From Zerene cesonia (Eukaryota; Arthropoda; Insecta; Lepidoptera; Pieridae): a stretch of DNA of 64,000 nt. A program made the position numbers and the translations under genes. Shown here in pieces: positions 24,270 to 35,059 of this stretch. Position 1 is the first letter of the stretch. Every line of letters begins with the position of its first letter. The notes below the pieces were generated by a model. The model had not been told where the DNA came from, searched no databases, and was given only the letters and a program-made list of their open reading frames with translations. The stretch covers positions 8,487,183-8,551,182 of the forward strand of contig NC_052115.1 of assembly GCF_012273895.1 (NCBI RefSeq), in the 5' to 3' direction.

Positions 24270-24425
24270 AAACATGCAAAATTGTGAGATTGGATAGTTC
24301 ATTACAATTTCACGCAAAAACCTGTTCGAATGACAGTGAAATTTGGTGCTGAGACAGATTATAGTCTATATACGCATAGACTACTGTTTATACAGGAACC
24401 ACGCGACCGACGCGGGCGGCAGTTG
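24270..24425 (+). repeat. Helitron-like element, third type, diverged
   Basis: TTTCACGCAAAAACCTG, TGAAATTTGGTGCTGAGAC and ACCGACGCGGGCGGCAG in family order. Confidence 0.45.
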
Positions 24426-24429
24426 TTAT

Positions 24430-25529
24430 TAATGGGAATTATACACACAGGAATTATAACACAGTTTGAAAATATACCTTAACGATAGAATCTACTCATT
24501 TGACTTACTTGCTCAACAATGCGAATGGAGACGATAAGATAACCTTATGAAAGTATAATATTTTGGCAGATTCTTAATCAGTGTACAAATTTTGTAAATC
24601 TGTCCGCTTAAATGGATCAAAATCGAGTATAGGGTTTGGTTACATATAAATTTACAGGTGAAGCTAATAAAAGCGTGTTAAAAATGCCTTTTTATTACTC
24701 GGCAATAACATATATACTACAATTACATCACGCATGCGCGGAGGTAGCTACATATAGCATCGCTTTTATTGCAAGAGGCGACAAAAACTTGTCCTGGCGT
24801 ACATGGTATGTTTTAACTAATATGACGATGTGACAGGTTTGTTTGGGCTATAGCTAGCCTTCGAATACTTTGTTTATTGTATTTTGTTAATGTCTTACGA
24901 GTTGATAGTAGATTTGCAATGAGTATGAGTTAATTTAGAAGTAGGGTCATAAGCTTTTTTTTATATCCTTAGTAGTTATTGTTAATGTATATTAATAACT
25001 GTATTATATTATATCTTTTTTAAAGTCTACATATTGTGTAACAATATTTACTTATAATTAATTCATTTTACTGTCATTAAAGCTCTTGTTGATAATCAAT
25101 TGACCTTTGAAATGGTAACCACAACAAAATATTGCAGCTGTTAAAGCTACAGGTTTCCTGAGTGCCCGGAACAGCACTCACAAAAAGTATACAATTTTAT
25201 AGTATTTGGCTTGTTTGATTTCACGCGTATTACACATTTAGTAATTAAAGACAATGAGATAATAGAATGAATAAATCGCGTTTAAAATCCGTTAAAAAAT
25301 CTTTAATTTATAAATAAACAATATTATTTTTCTCTAAAAATACTGTTAGTTCCATGTAGAATATAGGAAATATTCTTTTGCGTGTTCTTATACTATTATC
25401 TTGTAATTTGTGTGTGTTGGTTTAAATATTTCTATAAGATTATGAATAATAATGTTAAGTATTCGTAATTAATCAAGCTTTAACGTTCGTATCATTTTTT
25501 ATGTTTATGGCTCTATCTACACTTTGGAC
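24430..25529. other. Non-coding stretch
   Basis: No exon with convincing splice sites. The sequence GAATAAATCGCGTTTAAAAT and following (25260-25310) recurs at 16.3 kb and is a short interspersed repeat. Confidence 0.5.
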
Positions 25530-25541
25530 ATAATATTATTT

Positions 25542-25618
25542 CATCATCATCATCATCATCATCATCAGCCTATATATATGTTCCCACTGCTGGGAGACAG
25601 GCCTCCTATGAGGGTTAT
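25542..25618 (-). mobile_element. 5'-truncated non-LTR retroelement end with (GAT)n tail and 12-bp target duplication
   Basis: The minus strand reads CCCAGCAGTGGGAACATATA, then (GAT)n. ATAATATTATTT flanks it on both sides (25530-25541 and 25619-25630). Such ends are common in lepidopteran non-LTR elements. A fragment with TTCCCACTGCTGGGACAC lies at 30845-30960. Confidence 0.75.
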
Positions 25619-25839
25619 ATAATATTATTTATATATTATTAATTACTAGTTGAGCCGGCGAACTTCGCAACGCCATACAAAGTTTGGTGATGCATTTTTC
25701 TTTATATTTCTTACCATTAAACCTTCCCTGGATTACGAATGAATGAAAACCAAAATTATCAACATCCGCTGAGCCACTCTCGGGTTTTAGCGAGACTAAC
25801 GAACAACATTTTATTTCTTCTATATACAGAAGATTAAGA

Positions 25840-27570
25840 GATTTAGCCATATTCTATTATGTTATTGTTTTGTTGTTATAATTACGTTTTAAATTCGTTT
25901 CGAAAAAGTTGTTTTTAAATTAAAATTTTAACCACGTAAGTTATAGACGTTCAATATAATAGGAAATAGGAATATCGTATAAATTTTTACAACAATGTTT
26001 TAGTATTTTATTTTAAGAATTTCAATTAGAAATTAGCACCACCTAGTGCTAAGACCATATAGGGCGACTTATGTAACTTGCATACTCCGCTTGCCTTACG
26101 CGCGTAATGAGCTACATGCCGCCAATTATCTGTATTTATTATCCAACACTAGCAACGTGACCAGGCTTCGCGCGTGGTCTATTTATCTGTTTATGTGTAC
26201 CTTCTAAACTATAGGTTAGCAAAGGTAAAAGTATCACTTACGTATCTTTCTTGAAGTTTTATAATACCCTAAAATGTTGTGTTTTATGAAATATTTAGGA
26301 ACCAATTTCACTTTGAACACAATAAATATATCATTGCCTCTTTTGTCTATAACATTTTCTTAATACATATTTTTTTTCATCATTCACAGATATCATCTTA
26401 ATCTATATCAAAATTTTCTGTATCGAGCCATTTTTATGACAACATTGTATTTCTATCGTTCTTATTACCGTTTTTTTTCTTATGAATTAGGTAATTTTCT
26501 ATACATTACCAATATTCAATTCAATGTTTGAATGATGAGTGCTGTATGTACTTATAATTAGAGGCCAATTTAGAATGAAAATAAAATTTTATATCTGAAA
26601 TTTTGAATATATTTAAAATTGAGCCATCTTTGGTACATCAATAAATAAATAAATTCAACCAAATCCATTGAGCACAAACGATAAAGCATAACAGACACAT
26701 ACATTTAGATACATAACCTTATATTTATAAGATGTAAGTACATTCCAATCCATACTCCATAGAAAGTAAACACGAGTGATTTTAAAAGCAATATCCCACT
26801 AACATTTCACTTAACCCACCTGCAGTAAACCTTCGAGAGTTAGACAAACAGACAAACATAACAGGCCACTGTGAAATTCAACACAGCCGTCTCCCTCTAA
26901 CGAATTGTTTCTAGATAAGTGCGAGAGGGACACAAAAGGAGGGAAGTGTGAACTGCTTAGTCTGTTGAACGAATGTTGTCGTACGATTTAAGTGGATTGG
27001 TTATTTACGTTTGATTGACAATTTTTGTCTGGACCCTTTTTAGTGTATATTCTATTAATAGGTACTAGCGTACCAAGTATTGTGTTTTTTTGGTATAGGA
27101 TATAGAGACTTTGTTAAAATTAAGAAAAACGCCTTTGAAAACGGACATAAAAACAGTTTACGATTTTAAAATGTGAAATGTTTGTTTTAACAAAATTCTA
27201 AGTGACATTAGATATAGACATTATTTCACACACATATGAATAAATAATGTGAAACTCAGCCTATTTTATATATTTACTTAAAAAAAAGACTATTTTCTTA
27301 AAAATTTATCGGTTTATCCGACCGTTCATTATATTAGCATTAATAAATACTAATTACACACTATGGTAATTATAACAGTACCACAATAATTCATCCAATT
27401 ATGTAAGAACCTAATATATTACATGCAGCCATCATTTATTCATTCAATTAGAGAAATTGTCATTAGGCCCGCAATTTGTATCCTTCGGCCGACGTTATCG
27501 TGTCTTTGATGTCGATAGTGTTGCGCTTTTATCGATAACAACATTCCGTAAATTTTATTCGCTATAGCTA
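25840..27570. other. Non-coding stretch
   Basis: Mostly AT-rich without open frames. A GC-richer patch at 26820-26990 (CCGTCTCCCTCTAACG, GCGAGAGGGACAC) and a TATCGATA site at 27530-27537 are the only marks. Confidence 0.5.
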
Positions 27571-27574
27571 ATCT

Positions 27575-27905
27575 ATTTTAGCGGTGGTTTTGTTATACTG
27601 CAACTGAGGTGGATCGCCTGATGGGATACGATCACCACCATCCATGATTGCAGAGGTAGCATCTCTTCAAATATGTTACCCGCTTTTAAGAGGTAAGGGA
27701 TAAGGAAAGAATTGACAACGGGAATTAGACTGACAAGGGTGAGAAAAAGGATATAAGCCTCCGATTCTCCCATCAATAGAACGAAATACATGAATAGTAG
27801 CGTAGTAGCACGCTACTAATTCACTCCTATCTTAGTGGGGGTGTGATACTTCCCCGATGAGAGTTGGCCCAGTTCGTGTCAAAGCATGCTCGACACCCAC
27901 ACTCC
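27575..27905 (-). mobile_element. S1 repeat copy
   Basis: Reverse copy: GATCGCCTGATGGGATACG, TCACCACCATCCATG, GTGGGGGTGTGATACTTCCC and GAGAGTTGGCCCAGTTCGTG. Confidence 0.65.
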
Positions 27906-28183
27906 CACACTCAAAGCTCTAGACTATCCTTTCAAGTGATTAATGTGAATGATTGATTGATGTGATTCGACCTCCATCTTGAATTCTTACTTTGCTACGA
28001 ATACGAGTTTTTATGAAATCGTTTGATACTGTCAATGTTTCATTTTGAACCATAGCGCGATCGTACGCTTCAGGTATATTTGAATACAGGTATTTTATTT
28101 AATTAAGTATACTACAAACAATGAACTTACTACATAATAATTAATAGCAATATTCGTGCTGATAAATATGTATAAGACATAAT

Positions 28184-28230
28184 GTGAAACTTTAAAAACT
28201 GTGTAAATAACACAGTTTTTAAAGTTTCAC
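28184..28230. repeat. Perfect 21-bp inverted repeat, 5-base loop
   Basis: Arms 28184-28204 and 28210-28230 (GTGAAACTTTAAAAACTGTG and its complement), spacer AAATA. Forms a strong hairpin. Confidence 0.9.
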
Positions 28231-28924
28231 AAATAACAACACAACAAAAGATAAATAATATGCATTAATCTTTTAATATTTTATTAATTTTCTTTAATAT
28301 TCATAACTCATTTAATCTTTACCGTACATCGATAAACAATAAACTTCGATAACACAACATCACTACCCTGCGCCTGCGCATCTCATAATTTACATCCGTC
28401 CAATTTATAGCCCCCGCGCACGCACCAAATCGACTTGTTTATAATCTGTGGCGTAGAGTATGCATTCCTTTGTAATAACCAATTTTGAGTTCTCATATAA
28501 TAAACAATTATCTCTTGCTTAATCATAGTACATAGAGTATTATGTTATCTGTGGTATATTTATTTGTTGATTATTTATTGCATTTATGTAAATAAGAATG
28601 AATGGACAAATCTGTTGCTAACTGTAAACATTTTATAAAAACTCGAGCATTTTTTAAGATTTGATTAGGATAGGTTGGGTTTTAATGGAGAAAAATTGAA
28701 AGTTATAAGTTTTTCAACTATCATTCCTGCTGATTTCATCAAGTAATATGTATCTTTAAAAATATTTACCCACAAGTAAATAAAATTCTTAATTACACCA
28801 TGTTATCAGTTCTTTATAGACGTTCGATTAAATTTCCTATGTTAAAAGCAAGCGGAATCACGGTGCATAACATGTGCAGGAAGGAGGAAGGAAGCCGTAG
28901 CGACTCACCCGGTTGCCCACATAA

Positions 28925-29117
28925 TCCTACTGATATTATAAACGCTAAATTTTGTAAGTATGTATGGATGGATGTATGAACGTTTGTTACTCTTTCAGAC
29001 AAAAAACAGCTTATCGTATCTGGATGAAATTTGGTACAGAGATAGATTCTAGTCTATATAAGCATATAGGCTTTTTTACCCCGGTTCCACGTGAGTGAAG
29101 CCGCGGGTTACAGCTAG
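28925..29117 (+). mobile_element. Helitron-like element, third type
   Basis: TCCTACTGATATTATAAACG start, GTATGGATGGATG, GAAATTTGGTACAGAGATAG, then GAAGCCGCGGGTTACAGCTAG end. Confidence 0.7.
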
Positions 29118-30127
29118 TATGTATATAGTTGAATTAAACCTTACCTAGACCTTACCACAGTATTATGTTACCTGTGTCTAGGCAATATTGAATCTAGTCA
29201 ATACTATTCTCCAATTGACTTTAGTGTTATACATTTATTTACTAAAAAGTGTTGACTTTGAGATTTCCTAGATAAATATCGTATCTCGGTACTTAAATTA
29301 TGTTTGCGACCAAATCGATTAAGTGGTTTAGGCGTGAAAAAGAGACAGACATGTAGAGTTACTGTCGCTAACATCAATAGAAGTTTAGTTTCGCTACACA
29401 GTTACTATTATATATGATAAATATTAAGATATAATCTATTTTATTTTATAGGCCACAAGAATTTTGTTTCGTCTAGTTTATTTTTTTATCTAACCATTAA
29501 TATTTTAATGAGTACTGAGATAAACAAAGATAGATATAGGCTCCTAAATTTACTTGAAATTCAGATAAGACACGTTTTTAACTGATTAGAACTGGTACAT
29601 ACTCTTCAATTCATGGTTATAATTGTAATGGTAAAACATGTAATATTTAAATGAGGATAAAGCTTATCGGATGAGAATTTAAATTTCTTTTTTTTGTTCC
29701 TATTTTATATACTCAGCCATTTTTATTTATTTATTCTTTATTGCTCACTTGCACACTTTCAAAATATAAAAAAGAAATAAAATTTAACAAAAACTAGTAT
29801 GCAAATGGCGGCCTTATGGCTAAAAGCCATCTCAACCAGACAACCGTTTTTATATACTTTTTTAAGAATATTCGTATTGTTTTTACAGTATCTACAAAAA
29901 ATTGAATCGCACAAAAATTTAACGGGTCTACACGAAAGGCATCAGCTTTCAAATGAAAACGAATCATCAATGTCGATTCACCTAGCCGACAGTTATGAGA
30001 TAACAAACCAATCAAACACAGTCGAAATGAGAACCTTCCTTTTAAATTTGAAAATATATACTTACATATCTTAGTTAATTCAATATAATGAAATATAGTT
30101 TCCATTACCGACCGCATATTTATAGCA

Positions 30128-30336
30128 AACTAGCAAACTCGGCGAACTCCGTTTCGCCACCAGATGGCTTCGTTTTTCCCGCTTTTCTGTTGAAATTTTT
30201 CCGGAATTTTCTTTGCTATAAACCTCACGACGCCCAAGACCTTTCCAACGAATGCAAAACCGTGGAAATCGGTTCGTGCGTTCTGGAGTTATAGCGTCAG
30301 GAAGGAAAACCCGACTTATTTTTATATAGTAGATTA
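30128..30336. repeat. Unclassified interspersed repeat (R3)
   Basis: CTAGCAAACTCGGCGAACTC through GGAAATCGGTTCGTGCGTTC to TATTTTTATATAGTAGA; close match to the 17.3 kb copy. A weaker relative (GCCGGCGAACTTCGC) lies at 25650-25836. Confidence 0.6.
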
Positions 30337-30571
30337 ATGGGCGATAAGAAAAAAAAATAGTTGGAGAATTAGCAATAAATGTTCTCCTTATGGAGAGACA
30401 TGCGCATACTGCCGTTCCATTTAGCTGCATGCAAATTAATATAATTACAGTAATTAATTAAAAGTGGAGCGCGAGTTATCAGATTGCGAAATATATTCAG
30501 TTAGTCAATGCATATTTGTATGGGAAAACTTATTCGATGCACTCAGCATTGAATTAGTCTCCAGTCTACAC

Positions 30572-30729
30572 TAATATTATAAATAGGTAACTTGTATTTT
30601 TCTATGTTCGTTACGTTTTCACGCAAAATTCTTTCACCATGCGAAATGCAGTTTCACTGCTATATGCCATGCATATATATGACATGGGCTGTATACGTAT
30701 CACGGGCGAAACCGCAAACAGCTAGCTAG
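30572..30729 (+). mobile_element. Helitron-like element, diverged
   Basis: ACTAATATTATAAATAGG start, TTTTCACGCAAAATTC, GGGCGAAACCGC and AGCTAGCTAG end. Confidence 0.5.
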
Positions 30730-30812
30730 TATATTCATAAAGTTATGGTTCAAGTTTCATCACTCTTTTAACAAAATATTTTTTATAGATATTGCTATAA
30801 ATAGCTAATAAT

Positions 30813-30842
30813 AGTTCTTATTGTCTATAGACAATAAGAACT
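30813..30842. repeat. Perfect 30-bp palindrome
   Basis: AGTTCTTATTGTCTA and its exact complement, no spacer. Confidence 0.9.
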
Positions 30843-30960
30843 CATCATCAGGCCATATATGTTCCCACTGCTGGGACACATATGAGGCCGTAATCCACTA
30901 CGCTCAGGCCATAATCCACCACGCTGGCCAAGTGCGGATTGGCATATGTCACATGTAGAA
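30843..30960 (-). repeat. Fragment of the (GAT)-tailed retroelement
   Basis: TCATCATCAGGCC, GTTCCCACTGCTGGGACAC and CCACTACGCTCAGGCC, with a near-tandem repeat of CATAATCCACCACGCTGG. It begins immediately at the end of a 30-bp palindrome. Confidence 0.6.
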
Positions 30961-32303
30961 AGGCAGAATGGTGAAGCGTTAATTGCATTAAATTTTCGTA
31001 AAAATAACGTATGTATGAATAAGATATGTTAATAATTTTTGACGTTATCCTGTTCTCTATCAAACTATTACGGAATTCGAGTATTCTCCTTGAAAATTGA
31101 ATATTCGTATTCGATTGTTTTCATTTCTAGAAAACTCTATTTCATTTGATTGCAGTGTTCTGAAATCAAACTTGTTAGATCGAATCCTGATTATAAAATA
31201 TAGTTTGGTCCAGATCAGACGCCTGTAATCGATACCAATTTTCATAATATTGCAATTAAAATTTCAAAACAGTCGCAGTAGGTTATTAATGTGCATATGT
31301 AAATGCCAATCTTGAACGTGGTGCGTGCAATTTGTATATTAATTGCTAATTTACGCCCGCGGCTGCGTTTACTTTTCAGAAGATATATGTTGCTAATGTC
31401 CAGTCCAATTTGTTGAGCTATTTCGCATTTTGAGGTTCTTTTTTGCAGTTTTTATGACCGGGTTTAATAAGAACGATGTCAATATTTTATCATTTATGTT
31501 ATGTTTAATTTAAAAATGAAATCATGTTTATAATATGTTATGTGGCCTACCTGATATATTGGCGGTCAAATACATTAACAGTGGTTCTTTGGTATGTGAA
31601 AACATAATTATTTTAATGACTACTAGTCAAAATATCACGCCGATACAAATTATCGACGACAACCTAACATGACTTGTATTGTAATATTTAAATACGTTTA
31701 TTTTTTATTAGCAAAAAAGAGCGTTTGAACTATTAGTACGAGTTGACATAGCAAAAACCTTTTAAATAAATCATTTATTCACAATACACGCATCAATCAA
31801 GCAGAGAAAAAGCACTGTACGAAACAGTAGCGACACGATAGCATCGTCGTGTTCCCGCCAGCGGCCATGTTTGTTATTTTTTTTTTCGTATCAGGCAAAC
31901 GCACCTCTCTGTTATGCCGCGCATACTCGCACTGCGCAAAACTCCACCACTAATTGAGTTATAAAGCGTCTACGACTGTATGATTTTATATAAACCACAG
32001 ACTATAATTATAGGAATATGACAGGTGTAAAATGTTATTGTATAGTCTATAATTGCACGTATGAAAGCTGTTATATAAGGATGGTCGATATAATGCACTG
32101 AATGTGCTAAAACAGGTACTATAATAGATCAAGAATCGCAAGTGATATCTCAAAATTTTTATTAATATTATCAATGTTAAAAGCTGTATCATATAAGGTG
32201 AAGTAGACTTCATGTATCAGAGATAGATATCTGTGTATGGCATAAAGCAGCTTCATCTATTTAACTGATAGATTGTTATTAAAATATAACATGTACCTAT
32301 TAT

Positions 32304-32552
32304 GAGTGTGGGAGTCGAGCACACTTTGGCAAGAATTGGGCCAGCTCGCACCGGGAAAGGTACCAAAGCCCCTTGACGATCGGTGTGAAAAAGTCCCGTG
32401 ATACTGACTTTCGTTCAGGGAATGTGGAAGCTGTAGGTCCGCATCCTTTTCCTCACCCTTCATACCTACTTCCCTTATTCAGTTCTATTATTAACAGTTC
32501 TATTTGCTAACCACCAGGCGACCCATCAGCTCCTTTGCCAACTATCACAAAA
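32304..32552 (+). mobile_element. S1 repeat copy next to the 32.6 kb exon
   Basis: GTGTGGGAGTCGAGCACAC, GGGCCAGCTCGCACCGGG and CACCAGGCGACCCATCAGCT in order. Its 3' end lies about 45 bp from the splice donor at 32597, so it sits in the first part of that gene's intron, antisense to the gene. Confidence 0.7.
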
Positions 32553-32597
32553 AAATATTCAAAGCTACAGATCTAAAGATAAAAATAAAATACTCAC

Positions 32598-33316
32598 TCA
32601 TTGCAACACGTCACCATCTGCTGCGTCACCGTCACTAGCGTAGTCGTAGTAGTCGTCAAAGTGTCACCAACACACTTTTTCCTAGAACACTCATTCAACA
32701 CTGCATCCTCTTTCAACGGTTGAAGAACTTCTTTCACTTTATTAGGAGCACTTTTAACTGTGGATCGATGAAACCTAAGATTTGCTGTCGTCCTTCCATC
32801 AGTACATATCTCGGTTTCTTCTGTAACTACTGCGCCTTTCTTCGTCCTGGAGACTGTTCTAGACGTTTTCCCAATAACATCACCGTTTCTATGTATCTGT
32901 TCATCTGAATCTACAACTCTATCGTCTGGAGGTAGACTGTGACTATCGTCCGTCAGTATATCTTTAAAATCGTACAAGTTAATTGGTTTTCTTCTTTGGT
33001 CGTTTTGCCATTCGAAGCCATAAATGGGTTCAGATTCGGCTCCGAACCATTCTTTCGTTTCATCCGGCGCGGGATTTTGTGTGACATTGTCTTGGAAGAA
33101 GTCGTCCGTCAATTCAGTTATCTGAGCACCAGGTCGTTTTAAATCTGTGTTGTCGAACATGCCTCTGTCCATCGTGTTTATTTTTCGTCTACCATATAAC
33201 TGTCTATAGTATTTCTCCTGGTCTCCATACATCCAACACACTTTCCACCATTGTTTGCACATTAGAATATTCGCCGAGTTTGACGACTTGACATGTCTGG
33301 TCGCGGTGGTAGACAT
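32598..33316 (-). CDS. Uncharacterised protein, first coding exon (239 residues, continues)
   Basis: The reading frame is open from 33463, but ATG at 33316 (context AAAAATG) is the likely start; the residues before it are low-complexity AT-rich translation. The exon ends at 32598 with an excellent donor, TGA/GTGAGT, leaving two bases of a split codon, so the protein continues in an exon at lower coordinates that I could not find. I do not recognise the family. Visible: an aromatic, basic N-terminal block with KQWWKVCWMYGDQEKYY (21-37), WFGAESEPIYGFEW (90-103), an acidic patch DDSHSLPPDDRVVDSDE (123-139), a basic Ser/Thr-rich segment TSRTVSRTKKG (151-161) followed by VVTEETEICTDGRT (163-176), and a Thr run TLTTTTTTLVTV (219-230). 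No signal peptide or membrane segment is seen; probably intracellular. Base composition is clearly richer in GC than its surroundings, which supports coding. Confidence 0.65.
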
Positions 33317-33992
33317 TTTTCCGAAGTTTATCACAATTATGCTAAAAATGGTTTTAATTGGAATGTAGCATCGTTTATGTGATATGTTTATGATAAATTG
33401 ATGATTATGTGAGTGTAGAGTATTTATATTTAATAAAAATTGAGAAAATTGATAGTGAATCAATTTATTGCCGATTCATCTTTGATTATTGCGTTTAAAT
33501 TAAATATGATTTAGCGTTAATTTAAATTTTGTTATCTAAATATCGTAAAGAAAATACTGACTTATAATTAATTTTTAACAAAAAACTAAACCGCCTGTTA
33601 ATTGTCAGATCTAGACTAAAATGAAATCAACATTCAGATAAAAAAAAATGAAAATCGGTTCACCCCTAATTGATAGCTTCCTCCTCTATGAAGTCAGTTA
33701 AAAATGAGCTTACACAACCGTGAAAGTTATTGTATGAATTCTTAAATGCAAACAAAACAACATTTCTATATTTTGCGTCATTGAATATGTAGATTATTTA
33801 AATATGATTAACCTCATATTTATATGCTAATGGTCACGGATCTAGTATTCTCACGATTAACACAATTTCGGCCTTTTAAATTTCAAATATAATTTATCAA
33901 AACGTTTGAAGAAAGAAGAAGAAAGCTGTACAAAAAGCGAATAAATCAAGCGAGATTTGATAGCTATACAATTGAATATATGGTTATATCAT

Positions 33993-34027
33993 CGAAAGGC
34001 TTTAAACTAAAAGTTTAAAGCCTTTCG
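33993..34027. repeat. Perfect 16-bp inverted repeat, 3-base loop
   Basis: CGAAAGGCTTTAAACT, spacer AAA, AGTTTAAAGCCTTTCG. It lies about 680 bp upstream of the 32.6-33.3 kb exon. Confidence 0.9.
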
Positions 34028-34691
34028 CCTTTTATATCGTTGATTACACACATTAAATATTGTCGTAAAATTTAAATTGTGGAGGTATTTACGGTTTGAT
34101 AATAAACAAGTACCGACTTGAACTCGCTGGAACCTTTTTAAATCCAGTCAATGTACATAAAATGTTATAATATAGTGGGTATTTCCATAGACATAAGAAT
34201 TTTTATGCTTACAGTATTCCCAAACGGAAAATGTATGGTATTTTTATGATTAACGATGTATTAATCGCTTCTGATATATTGATGTTTAAATCAATGGTTT
34301 TGGTTTAGAATAGAATATTTATGAAACACCTAATAATCTTTGATTAGATTCAATATTTTAAGGAATTTATAAATTGACGTTTCCTATTAAGATTAAGATT
34401 TATAATCAATGATTTTTTATTGAGAATATTATTGGATCAATAAATTAAGTCATATTTAGAGTTTGATGCTTAATTTTTGATACTTTATAAAGTTTCCAGT
34501 AAGATATATAGTATAGACTAGGTATATACAGTAGTAATTTTACGTCATTAAGAGAATTTTACGTCATGTACGTATGTTTCTTACGATTTTAATTTTCATT
34601 ACGGAAGTGCATCTTTACAAAGTTGGGCTCTTCTATGGGTGGGGTGAACACCTTTTTAGAAGTAGAAACCTATCTAGGTTATGCTATATAG

Positions 34692-34741
34692 GAGCCCACT
34701 TCTCCTTCCCTGGTATCTAACAGGGAAAGAGAAGTGGACTC
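34692..34741 (+). other. Imperfect 21-bp hairpin, possible structured RNA
   Basis: GAGCCCACTTCTCCTTCCC pairs with GGGAAAGAGAAGTGGACTC with two C-A mismatches; loop of about 8 bases (GTATCTAA). GC-rich compared with the flanks. It is shorter than a normal insect pre-miRNA, so a transposon end or a chance hairpin are alternatives. Confidence 0.4.
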
Positions 34742-34889
34742 ATTTGGCAAATGCCTTTTCTTCCTCCAGTTCTCTAACAAAAATATTCATTTTTGAAATT
34801 CAGACTATGACAACCATTAAGTTAAGATTATATAAGAGACGCCACAAATGTTATCAATAGTACTTTAAACGGAGCCCCCAAATAAACTA

Positions 34890-35025
34890 GCCTAATATAT
34901 CGATAAGTGCAGGCAGTGTCGAATGCATTAGCACTCACGCGCACAAAAAGTTAAGTATTCACAAAGGGACCTTTCCGATCACGTCGTGTCGGATGAACCA
35001 TTAAAAATCAATTATCGATAAAAAA
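34890..35025. promoter_or_regulatory. Candidate promoter with two DRE (TATCGATA) sites
   Basis: TATCGATA occurs at 34898-34905 and 35013-35020, 107 bp apart, around a locally GC-richer stretch. In Drosophila this palindrome is the DREF/BEAF-32 binding element of many broadly active promoters. The site lies about 1.6 kb upstream of the minus-strand coding exon at 32598-33316, and a possible 5'-UTR acceptor (CATTTTTAG) sits about 26 bases before that ATG, so a promoter here with a spliced leader is plausible but inferred. Confidence 0.3.
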
Positions 35026-35059
35026 GAAAACGTCTGAGTAACCCGCAGGTGGCCGGCCC

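Noticed and set aside
30080..30430. 116-codon minus-strand frame
   Set aside because: Crosses the R3 repeat; composition and lack of splice sites do not support coding.
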